From Gimesia chilikensis (GTDB lineage: Bacteria; Planctomycetota; Planctomycetia; Planctomycetales; Planctomycetaceae), in the NCBI RefSeq assembly GCF_007744075.1, contig NZ_CP036266.1, forward strand, positions 7,778,564 to 7,842,563: a stretch of 64,000 nucleotides of DNA. Reading direction: 5' to 3'. Position 1 is the stretch's first letter. Each line of letters begins with the position of its first letter. This document shows, in pieces, positions 34,856 through 45,495 of the stretch. Position numbers and translations under genes: made by a program. The notes under the pieces were generated by a model. The model was not told the DNA's origin. It did no database searches and was given only the letters and a program-made list of their open reading frames with translations.

Positions 34856-35961
34856 TAGACCGAAGGACTTCCCAGCATTTTTAAAATCTCGACGAAGGGT
34901 AAAAAAACGAGCAGTGCATAACAGACTGTAATACCGCCTGCGACTAATACGACTAATCCCACAGGGACGATGTTTTTGATCCATTCAATACGGTTTAATA
35001 CGCGCGTCTGATAAACACGGGCAATTTCGGACATGATGTCCGGCAGGCGATTTTGATGTGCGGGATTCATCAACATGGATTGAATATATCCAGGTAATTC
35101 TGCTGCAGACTGAATACTGCCTTCAATTCCCTCCCCCTGTTCAAGTTTTTCCGCCACTGAACGGAATTGATTGATCATTTTCGAATTGCCCGTACACTCT
35201 GCTGCGAGTACGAGTGAATCAGATAAAGGAATATGATATGAAAGCAAAACACCGGCCATTTCCGCAAAAGTGGAATAGTTCATATCGAGCACCAACCTGC
35301 GATAGCCGGGGACCCACCCATATGCGATGTTGGTTGCCAGAGATTTCAAACCAGACTGATTAACTTCTCGAGACAACAAGAATGAATGCCGACTGAATTT
35401 CCAGCTGAAAAGCAAGGCCAGAAATATCGCAGGAATCAGTATGAACCAGTTCTGGTAAAATCCGAACAGGCTCATGAGCGTATTCATCACTAAAGTATTT
35501 TTGAGCTGAAATAGTTCATTCGCGGTGACCAGTTCTGGAAAAATAACGAAGCAGACAAACAGCGAAAGCATAAAGGCGATAATCAGAATTATCGCTGGAT
35601 AGATCAATGCTGCTCCGAGTTCGCGTCGCAAATCCATCCTGGCGCGAGCAAATGAAGCAAAGGATGTCAGCGCTTCCGGCAAACGCCCCATTTTGATTCC
35701 TGATTTGATGAGCGCGACGTAGGTAGACGGTAACTGGATCGCTTCGGACTGGACAGCCTCATCCAGAGAAGTTCCTTCCTCAATTTTTTGCAGCAGATGC
35801 CTGATGAAGTTCTGCGAATCCGCTTTCAAATATTTTGCGGCATTTCTGAGCCCTTCATCTAACGGAATCCCAGTACGGACCATCGCAGCCAACTCATCAT
35901 TGAGATCAGCTAAACTTTCAGCTGATACGCTCTGGGATTTGGGTTGATTCGAGTTCATCAT
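34855..35961 (-). CDS. GspF/PilC-like inner-membrane platform protein (3)
   Basis: About 368 residues, with the start probably at the ATG 35961 or 35958 (MMNSNQ). Typical GspF motifs are visible: DELAAMVRTGIPLDEGLRNAA, IKSGIKMGRLPEALTSFASFA, and a second copy ECTGNSKMINQFRSVAEKLEQGEG. Three transmembrane segments near 130-155, 180-205 and 340-365. It is the first gene of the minus-strand pseudopilus operon. Confidence 0.85.
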   Translation of the reverse strand: MMNSNQPKSQSVSAESLADLNDELAAMVRTGIPLDEGLRNAAKYLKADSQNFIRHLLQKIEEGTSLDEAVQSEAIQLPSTYVALIKSGIKMGRLPEALTSFASFARARMDLRRELGAALIYPAIILIIAFMLSLFVCFVIFPELVTANELFQLKNTLVMNTLMSLFGFYQNWFILIPAIFLALLFSWKFSRHSFLLSREVNQSGLKSLATNIAYGWVPGYRRLVLDMNYSTFAEMAGVLLSYHIPLSDSLVLAAECTGNSKMINQFRSVAEKLEQGEGIEGSIQSAAELPGYIQSMLMNPAHQNRLPDIMSEIARVYQTRVLNRIEWIKNIVPVGLVVLVAGGITVCYALLVFLPFVEILKMLGSPSV

Positions 35962-36359
35962 GAATGTTGTTATCTCACCGGCCACCACGACAATATGTGT
36001 TCTTGTGTCCATTCTAGGCTGAAATGGTCCGACCCGCCAGCGCAGACCGACAGATGTGATCAAAACAAATCATCTGAAATGTCAGTACTACCTCGGACCT
36101 ATTTCCCTCTGATGACCCTGTCTCTAAAGGATTTTGTCTATAAACATCGAAAATACACCATTTTCTGTCACCAGAGTCTCTGGGAACCCCCATAAAACTA
36201 TAATTCTGATTTACGAGAGCAAGTACCCGGCTCGATTACAGTTTACAGATTGAAGACCGCAGATTACAAAGAGGAATAACTTCCAGACCGCACTGGAGTT
36301 ATTAATATCGATCAGGATGACAGCCAGCTCACAGGCTTGTATTACGGAAAGACCTCCAC
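35962..36359. other. Divergent promoter region between the pseudopilus operon and asnS
   Basis: About 400 bases with no convincing gene. Promoters for the minus-strand operon and for asnS should lie here, but I cannot place them with confidence. Confidence 0.5.
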
Positions 36360-37751
36360 ATGATTCGTACCAAAATTAAAGCAGCACTGCATACCTCCCA
36401 GCCCGGCGAAACAATCAAGGTATCCGGGTGGGTCCGCACTCGCCGAGATTCGAAGAGTGGCTTTTCTTTTGTCGAGCTCAATGATGGCAGCTGCATGTCT
36501 AATTTACAAATCGTCATCGATCAAAGCGTTCCAGACTATGAAACGCTGATCAAAGATGTCACCACCGGTTCCAGTATCTCAGTCACTGGAAAAGTGAATG
36601 AATCACCGGGTAAGAATCAGCGAATAGAGCTGCACGCTGAATCGTTTATTCTGTACGGAACTGCAGACGCTGAAAGTTACCCTCTCCAGAAGAAACGACA
36701 CAGCTTCGAGTTTCTCAGAGAAATTGCCCACCTGCGTCCCCGCACCAATACCTTTGGAGCCATTACCCGCGTCCGCAATGAAGCCGCGTATGCAATTCAT
36801 CGCTTCTTTCAGTCCAGGGGGTTTGTCTATATTCAGACTCCGATTATTACCACCAGTGACTGCGAGGGAGCAGGCGAAATGTTTCAGGTCACGACACTCA
36901 ACCTGGAACGTCTAGCGCAAGTTCAGACCGAAATCGACTTTTCTCAGGACTTTTTCGGCAAACCAGCATCTCTGACAGTCAGCGGTCAACTGGAAGCAGA
37001 GATTTTTGCCACCTCACTCGGTGAGTGTTATACCTTCGGCCCAACATTCCGTGCAGAGAATTCAAATACATCCCGTCATCTCGCTGAATTCTGGATGATT
37101 GAGCCTGAAATGCCCTTCTATGATCTTGAAGACAACATGGCACTCGCAGAAAGTTTTGTCAGAACTGTCATAGGGGATGTTCTGCAGAACTGTCCTGAAG
37201 ACATGGAGTTTTTCAACCAGCGTATCGATCAGACTACATTAGAAAAACTGCACAACATCACTGAAAACGAATTCATTCGGCTCTCCTATACCGATGCCAT
37301 CGAGATTGTCAAATCCTGTGGAAAGCAGTTTGACTTCCCCATCGACTGGGGCAGTGATATGCAGTCCGAACATGAACGATACTTAACTGAGGAACACTTT
37401 AAGCAACCCGTCATCGTTTACAATTACCCCCGAACGATCAAACCCTTCTACATGCGTTGCAATGACGATGGTAAAACCGTCTGTGCTATGGACGTACTTG
37501 TTCCAGGTGTCGGTGAGATTATTGGAGGAAGTCAGCGCGAAGAACGCTACGATGTTCTCATTGATCGTATGCGGGAAGGAGATCTAAACCCCGAAGACTA
37601 CTGGTGGTACACCGACTTAAGGAAGTACGGTACAGTCCCTCATTCCGGCTTCGGACTCGGGTTTGAGCGTTTGATTCAGCTACTGACCTCTATGACTAAT
37701 ATCCGTGACTGTATCCCCTTCCCCAGAACTCCTAAAAACGCGGAATTCTGA
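36360..37751 (+). CDS. asnS: Asparagine--tRNA ligase
   Basis: Class II aminoacyl-tRNA synthetase, 463 residues, normal length. N-terminal OB-fold ([22 protein letters not shown]), then the class II core with motif 2 [16 protein letters not shown] and motif 3 [11 protein letters not shown], plus the AsnRS C-terminus [17 protein letters not shown]. Charges tRNA-Asn with asparagine in the cytoplasm. Starts with ATG at 36360 and is followed by a convergent secreted hydrolase gene. Confidence 0.97.
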   Translation: MIRTKIKAALHTSQPGETIKVSGWVRTRRDSKSGFSFVELNDGSCMSNLQIVIDQSVPDYETLIKDVTTGSSISVTGKVNESPGKNQRIELHAESFILYGTADAESYPLQKKRHSFEFLREIAHLRPRTNTFGAITRVRNEAAYAIHRFFQSRGFVYIQTPIITTSDCEGAGEMFQVTTLNLERLAQVQTEIDFSQDFFGKPASLTVSGQLEAEIFATSLGECYTFGPTFRAENSNTSRHLAEFWMIEPEMPFYDLEDNMALAESFVRTVIGDVLQNCPEDMEFFNQRIDQTTLEKLHNITENEFIRLSYTDAIEIVKSCGKQFDFPIDWGSDMQSEHERYLTEEHFKQPVIVYNYPRTIKPFYMRCNDDGKTVCAMDVLVPGVGEIIGGSQREERYDVLIDRMREGDLNPEDYWWYTDLRKYGTVPHSGFGLGFERLIQLLTSMTNIRDCIPFPRTPKNAEF

Positions 37752-37761
37752 TCCGGCAAAA

Positions 37762-38625
37762 TCATTTAGACTGCCCCTGTAGATGTTTTTGGAACCACTC
37801 GACGACAGCCTGGCTGGCACGCGTCTGGTCATCCCCTTTAAAACCATGAGCCGCCTTTTCAATAACCAGTAACTCAGCCGGGACATTTTTCTCCTTAAAC
37901 TGCTGCATGATGTTTTCACTATGGCTGATGGGAACCAGTTTGTCCTGGTCGCCATGAATCAACAGAGTCGGCGAATCATCGGGAGTGACTTGCAGAAGTG
38001 GGGAGAAATCATCAGCGAGTTCCTTGTCAAACTGTAGTGCAGGAAACCGCTGGTAATAGGGAGATGTTTCTTCAACGAACTCACGCAAGTCAGTAGGAGG
38101 ATAATAGGCAGCAACTGCAGCCACACGATCACTCTGTTGTAACACCTTATCTTTTGCGTCCGGTTCCCCCTGATCCGATGTCGTCCCCAGTATCAGCGAT
38201 AAATGCCCTCCGGCACTTCCCCCCCATACCCCCAGTCGGTTGGGATCGACACCGTATTCTTTCGCATGCAGACGAATGAACCGCACACTTCTTCTCACAT
38301 CCTCGACCACTTCCGGGATTTTGAATTTAGGGCTGCTGCCATGCCTGATACAAAATACTGTAAAACCGCTATCTAATAATGGCTTAAACCACGACAACAT
38401 ATTTTGAGGCTCCGTCCAGCGCGAATACCATCCGCCACTAACCATGAAAAGTACGCCAGCGCCGTTCGGCTTCTCGGGTTGGAACACATCGAATGTCAGT
38501 GCCATTCCAAATTTATGCCCATAAACGACGTCCGGAATTATTTTGACTTCTTCTTCCGCCTGAGCAACTGACTGCGCAGGCATAACTAGTGAAAAGAGTA
38601 CTAAGGTAACGAATAAGATTTTCAT
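37762..38625 (-). CDS. Secreted alpha/beta hydrolase (esterase-like)
   Basis: 287 residues with a Sec signal peptide (about 1-23, LFVTLVLFSLVMPAQSVAQA). The nucleophile elbow is WGGSAGG with Ser137; a catalytic acid (LLIHGDQDKLVP) and His (KAAHGF) follow. It resembles the BD-FAE/esterase-lipase group with a broad substrate range. Probably periplasmic or outer-membrane associated. Convergent with asnS. Confidence 0.87.
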   Translation of the reverse strand: MKILFVTLVLFSLVMPAQSVAQAEEEVKIIPDVVYGHKFGMALTFDVFQPEKPNGAGVLFMVSGGWYSRWTEPQNMLSWFKPLLDSGFTVFCIRHGSSPKFKIPEVVEDVRRSVRFIRLHAKEYGVDPNRLGVWGGSAGGHLSLILGTTSDQGEPDAKDKVLQQSDRVAAVAAYYPPTDLREFVEETSPYYQRFPALQFDKELADDFSPLLQVTPDDSPTLLIHGDQDKLVPISHSENIMQQFKEKNVPAELLVIEKAAHGFKGDDQTRASQAVVEWFQKHLQGQSK

Positions 38626-38931
38626 TTGTTGGTTTCTTCAGGCAATTCATACCCATTTGAGGTTAAGGTGAATTCCACTTGTTTCACTCTAAGCGATGTT
38701 GCGTTAAACCTTAAAACAATCAGGTAAAACTTCAGCAGTTCACTTTATCCACGTGTTATTTGATTATCTTGACTTACCCCCGCAGATCGCAAGGATTTCC
38801 GAAAATAATTCGTGGGTCAATATGCTGTTCTCCAGAGAGCTTTCATCTCAGTGCTACTGGCTGGATGAAAAAGAATCAGTTTCTCACCACGTCTTTTTCT
38901 CGCATTTTACCTGAAAATAATTGGTGACGGG
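38626..38931. other. Intergenic region before the phage-type genes
   Basis: About 300 AT-rich bases separating the divergent esterase and terminase genes. No gene seen. The terminase frame has been open since a TGA at 38866-38868, and the only plausible initiator in it is the TTG at 38932. Confidence 0.5.
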
Positions 38932-40629
38932 TTGAATTCTTCTGAGCAGAATCAGTTTGTAGCCTGCGCGCAGCAACAGAGAAAACGTACACAGAATGGT
39001 GATGACACCCATTTGGATTCAGCCATTGAACAAGCCCGAACAGGTAAGATTCGCCACTACGTTGAAATACAATGGCCTGGTGTCCAACTGGATGAATGGC
39101 AATGGGACATTCTGGAGTCTCTATTCGATCCCACTATTCGCCGCGTATTCGTTAAAGGGAACACAGGTTGTGGTAAGGGAGCTGCTGCTGGAATTGCCTG
39201 TTGCACTTACTTTCATATCTGGGACGATGCCAAAATTGTAATTACGCGAGACTCACTCAGGATGGCTCAGAAAATTGCCTACGGGGAAGTCGATAAATGG
39301 TGGAGACGAATGACGGTAAAGCCACCGGGGAAATTGTTGACTTCGGGAATTTATGATCATCAACAGCATTCTATTTCCCTGGCAAATCCGAAGCATATTG
39401 AAGGTTTCAGAGGGGCACACTCGCCACATGTTCTTTTCTGGTTTGATGAAGCAACGGCCCCGAATCTTGAAGACAAATATAAACTAGCCAACACTCAGGC
39501 AAAAAAATTCCTGGCTCTCTCCAATCCATCCACACTATCGGGATCATTTCGAGATGCCTTTCCAATTATAGAACCAGACCGTACCCAAACGATTGTGGAC
39601 CAATATGGTAAAACACGCTGTATCACAGTCAGTGGCTGGGAATGCACAAATGTGAAAGAGACCTGCCTGGAACAACCTGTCGCCCCCTTAGGAGGTATCA
39701 AAATCGGACGCAGGTTCTATTCGCATGGCACGCCGATTGAAATGGAAGACTTCGAACAATGTAAGCCCCGTATTCCCGGACAGACATGCTACGACGAATT
39801 TATGTCGTTATTAAACGATCCGGACCCACTCATTCGGAATGTATATGCACTAGGAAAGTTTCCGGATCAGGATCCAGAGAAACAGGTCATTCTCCCAGAC
39901 TGGCTGGTGGAACCTGTCTCATTCTGGACACGCTGGCATCATCTCTGGCGACGTGCTACGGAAAACCAAAACAAGTCTGCAATTCATCTGTTGAATCAGA
40001 TTATTCCAGTTGAGGGTTTTGGACTGGATGTCGCCGCATCCCGATTTGGAGATACATCAGTCCTTGCCGTTGGTGGCAGGTACGGTATCCGAGCCATCCA
40101 TGAATGTCAGTTCGCTGATACACAGCAGACGCTCAAGTGGGTAATCGAAACCGCACTGACATACGGAGTTGATCTAGAACAGGGAATTGTTCCTTTGGCT
40201 ATCGACTGGGGAGGAGGTTATGGGAACGCAGTCGGTGATCCTTTAAAAAAACGAAATGTGCATGTGATTGAAATTCACAGTAATTCCGCAAGTGATATCG
40301 ACACTCAAAAATATGCCAACAAACGGGCTGAACTCTACGGAGAGGCTGCAAGACGCCTTGACCCGGCGGGGGACTTCCGCATGATACCTTTCGCTTTGCC
40401 CGATAACGAGCGCCTGCGTGCAGAACTGATAGCACCTCAGAAAATATACTCCGGGCATGACGGTGAAAAATATTATATCACCCCCAAAGGACGGCGAGGG
40501 TCTGACGAAAACTATCAAGGCAAAACGTTGAGGGAAACGTTGGGTCGTTCTCCTGATCGGGCTGATGCAGTCGTCTACTGTCTCTGTGCTCTACGAGATC
40601 AATCCCGTCGAAGACTGATTGTTGCCTGA
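38932..40629 (+). CDS. Phage large terminase subunit (TerL)
   Basis: 565-residue DNA-packaging motor, ATPase plus nuclease. The N-terminal ATPase has Walker A GNTGCGKG (76-83), Walker B VLFWFDEA (167-174) and the coupling motif LALSNPS (194-200). The nuclease half keeps candidate metal ligands Asp366 (GLDVAAS), Asp425 (IDWGG) and the C-terminal DRADA (Asp542, Asp545). All key motifs are intact, so it could be active. The start is TTG with GGTGA ahead. The next gene is a portal, but no small terminase, capsid or tail gene is visible nearby. Confidence 0.92.
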   Translation: MNSSEQNQFVACAQQQRKRTQNGDDTHLDSAIEQARTGKIRHYVEIQWPGVQLDEWQWDILESLFDPTIRRVFVKGNTGCGKGAAAGIACCTYFHIWDDAKIVITRDSLRMAQKIAYGEVDKWWRRMTVKPPGKLLTSGIYDHQQHSISLANPKHIEGFRGAHSPHVLFWFDEATAPNLEDKYKLANTQAKKFLALSNPSTLSGSFRDAFPIIEPDRTQTIVDQYGKTRCITVSGWECTNVKETCLEQPVAPLGGIKIGRRFYSHGTPIEMEDFEQCKPRIPGQTCYDEFMSLLNDPDPLIRNVYALGKFPDQDPEKQVILPDWLVEPVSFWTRWHHLWRRATENQNKSAIHLLNQIIPVEGFGLDVAASRFGDTSVLAVGGRYGIRAIHECQFADTQQTLKWVIETALTYGVDLEQGIVPLAIDWGGGYGNAVGDPLKKRNVHVIEIHSNSASDIDTQKYANKRAELYGEAARRLDPAGDFRMIPFALPDNERLRAELIAPQKIYSGHDGEKYYITPKGRRGSDENYQGKTLRETLGRSPDRADAVVYCLCALRDQSRRRLIVA

Positions 40630-40685
40630 TAAATTCAGCAGACAAAATGAGACATACTCCTTTATCAATCTAAGGATAGTAAAAC

Positions 40686-42140
40686 ATGTGGAACCCCTTC
40701 AAACAGCTTGCCGCACGATTCAAATCAAACCGGTTCGCAGTCGCACTGCGAACCGCACTCGGGACTGGCCAACCAGGCAGATGGCACAGTGACCATCGAG
40801 AGGAGTCAGAACAGTTCACTGGTTGGACGTTTGTTGCAATTCGGGCAATTTGCCTGCAGGCTATGCAAGCTTCGGTGGCTGTCTACGATGAAACTGTAAA
40901 TAATTCCAATCAAAAATTGTTCCGACGCCACCTGAGAATGGACGCTGGATATGGACTTACACGAAGCTTGTATGCCGGTGAAACCGGTGCGTCCATTCCT
41001 CTGTCGAACGATCATGCGCTTTGCCAGATTCTCAAACACCCCAATCCCACTCAATCAGGTGCAGCCTTCCGCTATGAGCGTGTCTTACAACTCCAACTGA
41101 CTGGGACAAGTATCGTCTGGAATGTGCCCAATCAATTTGGGAAGACTGTCCACCGTTACGTAATTCCTACCGCGATCGCGTCGCCAGTTGCCCCTTCAAC
41201 AGATATGCCTGAAGGCGGATATAGAATACAGACACCTTCGTCGCGCTATGATCTTGAGGCCTTTTCAAGTTACTCCAGTTCACACAGTCTACTGCAGCAG
41301 GTATTTGGAAAAGTCATCCCACTCTCACAGCTGCAGATCACGCGGTGGCCCCACCCACTTTACCAGGACGACGGACAATCTCCTGTCAGCGCGGGTGCCC
41401 GCTGGATCGACTCAGCCAATCAGATCGATGCAGCTCGTTGGGCTCAGATGAATAATGGAGCCGATCCATCAATTGTCGTCACCTGCGGAAAGGATATGCG
41501 CCCAACCAGAGAAGAACTTGAAGCCGCAGCCGCGATGTTTGATCAAAAATATGGGGGTACTGAAAATACAGGCAAGGCGATCTTTACAACCGGTGAGCAA
41601 GTCGTCTCACTCACGGCCACTCCCCGGGAGATGGACTACAACGCTTCATTCGTCGAATTTAGAGATGCGATTCTGGCTTTACATGGAGTCCCTGGAATTG
41701 CTGCAGGTATCTCTGACGGAGGAAGTTATGCCGCTTTTTACGCCAGTTTAAAGCAGTTCATTTCTCTGACTGTTCAACCCATTCTGGATTTATTGGCAGA
41801 AGATGATACCGAGCACCTTGCCCCCCAGTTCGGGAGGAACCTGACCATTGAAATTGAAGCGACCCAAATTGATGATCCAGATCTGCTCGAGAAGCGTCTG
41901 GCGACAGATATTCGAGCCCAGATTATCAAAGTAGACGAATTGCGGGCGATCCGTGGGCTACCACCTCTTGGTCCAGAAAATGGAGGAGACGAAATTGTCA
42001 GCGCCGACCGACAGCAACCTGTTCACTCTGAATCACAAACAGAGGATCATACTACGGCCCCCAGTCTACCACCGGGAAAAAGTCTGATGGATGCTTTACA
42101 CCTGCGTGCTGATTCCGCGTTGGTGAATGGAGCAAATTAA
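40686..42140 (+). CDS. Phage portal protein (HK97 gp3-like)
   Basis: 484-residue portal of the HK97 family. The sequence runs from the early WTFVAIRAICLQ motif to the late KVDELRAIRGLPPLGPENGGDEI, a characteristic ending of phage portal proteins, plus the AAFYASLKQFISLTVQPIL block. It has a ribosome site AAGGATAG. The TAA stop shares bases with the stop of the convergent symporter (TTAA, 42137-42140). It probably forms a dodecameric ring at the capsid vertex that binds the terminase. Confidence 0.9.
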   Translation: MWNPFKQLAARFKSNRFAVALRTALGTGQPGRWHSDHREESEQFTGWTFVAIRAICLQAMQASVAVYDETVNNSNQKLFRRHLRMDAGYGLTRSLYAGETGASIPLSNDHALCQILKHPNPTQSGAAFRYERVLQLQLTGTSIVWNVPNQFGKTVHRYVIPTAIASPVAPSTDMPEGGYRIQTPSSRYDLEAFSSYSSSHSLLQQVFGKVIPLSQLQITRWPHPLYQDDGQSPVSAGARWIDSANQIDAARWAQMNNGADPSIVVTCGKDMRPTREELEAAAAMFDQKYGGTENTGKAIFTTGEQVVSLTATPREMDYNASFVEFRDAILALHGVPGIAAGISDGGSYAAFYASLKQFISLTVQPILDLLAEDDTEHLAPQFGRNLTIEIEATQIDDPDLLEKRLATDIRAQIIKVDELRAIRGLPPLGPENGGDEIVSADRQQPVHSESQTEDHTTAPSLPPGKSLMDALHLRADSALVNGAN

Positions 42141-43771
42141 TCGGAAGTCAGATCCCGTTGCGCACCCGACTTCTTTTGTTGCGCACTGGCGATGAGATAA
42201 CTGACCAGGCAACCGCTGGCGATATTTATTGAAACCGCGGCCGGCGCAATCCATTGAAAACTGATCGGATCAGGCATATCAGAGGTATAATTCTCGATAA
42301 AAATAGGTCCCGAAAAAGCAATCAACACGGCAGTCGTCGTTCCCAATACTGTCCCGACCAGTACGCCGGCGGGTCTGGAAAAAGGGACGAAAAGAGCAAA
42401 AAAGAAGAGACAGAATATAGGAGTGGTCAATAAGTTCGCAGTTTTATTCGTCACAGCAGTGATGTTTCCTGGAATACTTCCCATCAATGAACTGGACAGA
42501 ACCACGATGACTCCAATTCCCAGTGCCAGCAGACGTGCTGATAAAACATGTCCCCGTTCTGTTTTAGGTTTGAAACCAAATCGATCCAAAAAGTCTGTCA
42601 TTACGACTGCTGTGATGGAGTTCACACCGGAATCGATACTAGACATGGCTGCTGCAAACATCGCTGACACAACACACCCTGATATTCCAACTGGAAGATG
42701 ATTTGCAATGTAATGTGGGAAAAATTTATCCGCATCCTTTTTGAGCTCCATACCGGCAGGAATTTCACTCGGAAACGCATTGAAATACCCCAGCAACGCA
42801 AAACCAACCATCGCCAGAGTCAATGACACAACCACTGAAACGGTCAGTTGGATAGCCAGAGAGCGTCGTGCCGCCGCTGCATCCCGGGTCGACATGAATC
42901 GCTGCACGGAAACCTGGTCTCCGCACATGGTAGCGACATACCAGATCAGAATTGACAAAAATGTGCCGACATAAGTCACGCGTGTCGCCGGGTCAGTACT
43001 GAAAAATGGCTGTGTATCCCAGTTAGAGTCCCACTGAGTAGGAAACCAGCTGAAGCCCCCCAGGTGGTAAGTAATAGTGGCAATCACCAGCAAGGCTCCA
43101 CCAAACAATAGAATCGTCTGAATTAAATCGGTGATGACTACAGCACGTAAGCCCCCCAGGGATGTATAAATAATGGCTACCAAACCTGTACCCAATACGA
43201 TATAGGGAATCCACTCCTCTCCGACATTCAACATGGTCGTGATCGCTTTTGCTGTCAAATAGACCAGCAACGACATCCAGATTAATCGCAAGCCCAGGAA
43301 CATGACTGCTCCCAGCATACGAATGCCAAGTCCCAGCTTTTCTTCGAGAAGTTCGTATGCACTGGTAACCCGACTTTTCATATATACTGGCAACATCACG
43401 TAACCAACAATGATGAAAATGAAAGGCATTGCCAGGTCTTTGACCAGATAGACTGGCCCTTTTCCCAGAATTTCTCCTGGAGTAGACAGATAAGTGATTG
43501 TACTCAGAAGTGTGGCAAAGAGTGAAACACCGATCAGAAACGGATTCATCTGACCGCTGCCCACAAAATATTCAGAAGTATCTTCCTGTCCTCGACTGAA
43601 ATACCAGCCCAGAAATATCGTAAGAATTGCGTAAACGGCTATGATCATCCAGTCGACCGGATGCAGGCCCGTGTTAAGTGGCAAGGGCTCAGCAGTTGAT
43701 TCTGCTGCCGAAAGAGGAGAATTCAGAAAAAAAACGATGGACAGAGTCGCAATGGAAATAAACAATTTCAA
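42137..43771 (-). CDS. Sodium:solute symporter family protein (SSS)
   Basis: 544 residues with about 14 transmembrane segments, including an N-terminal signal peptide-like stretch (1-23). The SSS signatures GQMNPFLIGVSLFATLLSTITYLS and ALGLRLI-type helices are clear, with the conserved TSLGGLRAVVITDLIQ block. It moves a sugar, amino acid, or organic anion with Na+; the substrate cannot be told. It is a host-type gene lying convergently between the phage portal and an aminotransferase. Confidence 0.9.
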   Translation of the reverse strand: MKLFISIATLSIVFFLNSPLSAAESTAEPLPLNTGLHPVDWMIIAVYAILTIFLGWYFSRGQEDTSEYFVGSGQMNPFLIGVSLFATLLSTITYLSTPGEILGKGPVYLVKDLAMPFIFIIVGYVMLPVYMKSRVTSAYELLEEKLGLGIRMLGAVMFLGLRLIWMSLLVYLTAKAITTMLNVGEEWIPYIVLGTGLVAIIYTSLGGLRAVVITDLIQTILLFGGALLVIATITYHLGGFSWFPTQWDSNWDTQPFFSTDPATRVTYVGTFLSILIWYVATMCGDQVSVQRFMSTRDAAAARRSLAIQLTVSVVVSLTLAMVGFALLGYFNAFPSEIPAGMELKKDADKFFPHYIANHLPVGISGCVVSAMFAAAMSSIDSGVNSITAVVMTDFLDRFGFKPKTERGHVLSARLLALGIGVIVVLSSSLMGSIPGNITAVTNKTANLLTTPIFCLFFFALFVPFSRPAGVLVGTVLGTTTAVLIAFSGPIFIENYTSDMPDPISFQWIAPAAVSINIASGCLVSYLIASAQQKKSGAQRDLTSD

Positions 43772-44011
43772 GATGTGGTTTCCTGCTCTGAATACGAATT
43801 ATGCATCATAGGTGGAGTGAGCCGCAGCAGACCTGTCTTCAGGCAAATTTCTATTTCAGTATGCTGACAATGGACCCTGATTTCAATTCAGTCACCTCAA
43901 AGTTCATGGTAAATCAGGAGGATCAAGATTATGCTGAATTCTGTACCGATGCGCTGATTCAAACTTTATTTGCGGGTAAAAACAAGTTCCATTTCCCAGA
44001 GGCCATGCACC

Positions 44012-45313
44012 ATGTCCACGCACAGTGATATCAGTTTCAGTAAAAAAAGAACCTGGAGCCACGATTTACCTATCAGTTTTCTCATGCAGCAGGGTGTAGA
44101 AAATCCGGGGGTTCTGTCACTGGCAGCAGGCCTGGTCGACCAGGGAAGCCTCCCTGTAGAATCTACCAGGCAAGCCCTGGAAAGCCTGCTCGCCAATCCG
44201 AAAATGGGATTGGAAGCATTACAGTATGGAACGACGGCTGGATCAGTCGCTTTAAGAACATTACTGCTGTCCCATATATCTAATCTGGAACAAAAACCAG
44301 CTGACGAGCTGGGAATCACTGTGGATAATATCATTGCCACCACAGGCTCACAGCAGTATCTGTCTCTGGTCGGTGAGATATTGCTCGATCCCGGTGACAT
44401 CTGCCTGGTTGCAGCTCCGACCTATTTTGTCTTTCTGGGTGTACTCCAGGGACTGGGAGCGCGCATCGTCTCTGTCGAAACCGATGAATTCGGCATGCGA
44501 ATGGACTCACTCGAATCAACGCTCGACATGCTGGAGTCCCAGGGGGATCTGGCAAAAGTCAAGATGATCTACGTAGTAAGCGATTATGAAAATCCTTCCG
44601 GTCTCTCCCTTTCGATTGATCGGCGACAGCAGATTGTCGAAATCGCTCGCAAGTGGTCAAAATCACAACGTATCTTCATCCTGGAAGACCTCGCCTATCG
44701 TGAACTCTGTTATGATGGCCCTGTGACACCAAGTATACGAAGCTTTGATCCCTCTGGAGATAATGTGATTCTTACACAAACTTTTTCCAAAAGTTTTTCC
44801 CCCGGGTTGAGAGTGGGATTTGGGGTTGCCCCGCTTGAAGTCTGCGCTGCCATACGCGACAAGAAAGGAAATGATGACTTTGGATCTACGAATCTGAGTC
44901 AGCATATTTTAACTCGTGTATTGAGCGATCATTTATACTATGAACACGTTGCAACCCTCCGAAACGTGTATCGCGAAAAACGAGACTGCATGCTGGAAGC
45001 CGCTGATGAATATTTTTCAGATATTCCTGGCGTCCATTGGGTACATCCAAATGGAGGACTGTACGTCTGGATGACCCTGCCCGAGTCAATTGAAACCGGC
45101 TTCCAAAGTCCACTCTTCGAACGCGCTGTACATGCAGAGAAAGTAATGTATGTTCCCGGCGAATTATTTTATGCTGTTGACCAAGGTCTCCCGCTCGAAG
45201 AACAGCTGGCTCCACAAAAAAATCACATGCGGTTAACGTTTGGTGTTCAAAACCCGGAAGGTATTCGGGAAGGCATGCAGCGGCTGTCCAATGCCGTTAA
45301 GTTTCTTTCCTGA
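44012..45313 (+). CDS. PLP-dependent class I/II aminotransferase
   Basis: About 433 residues. The PLP-binding Lys260 is in TQTFSKSFSPGLRVGF, with the phosphate-binding block QYGTTAGSVALR and the aspartate of the DYENPSGL region. It resembles 2-aminoadipate/multi-substrate aminotransferases. I use the ATG at 44012 with AGAGG upstream instead of the in-frame 43970. Host-type gene; cytoplasmic. Substrate uncertain. Confidence 0.88.
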   Translation: MSTHSDISFSKKRTWSHDLPISFLMQQGVENPGVLSLAAGLVDQGSLPVESTRQALESLLANPKMGLEALQYGTTAGSVALRTLLLSHISNLEQKPADELGITVDNIIATTGSQQYLSLVGEILLDPGDICLVAAPTYFVFLGVLQGLGARIVSVETDEFGMRMDSLESTLDMLESQGDLAKVKMIYVVSDYENPSGLSLSIDRRQQIVEIARKWSKSQRIFILEDLAYRELCYDGPVTPSIRSFDPSGDNVILTQTFSKSFSPGLRVGFGVAPLEVCAAIRDKKGNDDFGSTNLSQHILTRVLSDHLYYEHVATLRNVYREKRDCMLEAADEYFSDIPGVHWVHPNGGLYVWMTLPESIETGFQSPLFERAVHAEKVMYVPGELFYAVDQGLPLEEQLAPQKNHMRLTFGVQNPEGIREGMQRLSNAVKFLS

Positions 45314-45495
45314 TAGTAGTTACGCATTAACTTGTTAGTCAGTTTTTTTTTCCAAAGAGTACTGAATCTCGAATAAGCTCAAGCGAGTTTGCCGATTACG
45401 CCGATTATAGCAATAGCGTTATTTTCAGTTCAAAGACATGCGTCTTGTGTCGCTATTCAATTTCGCCAGCTCCTTCTTGGTAAGTTAGAAAACGA

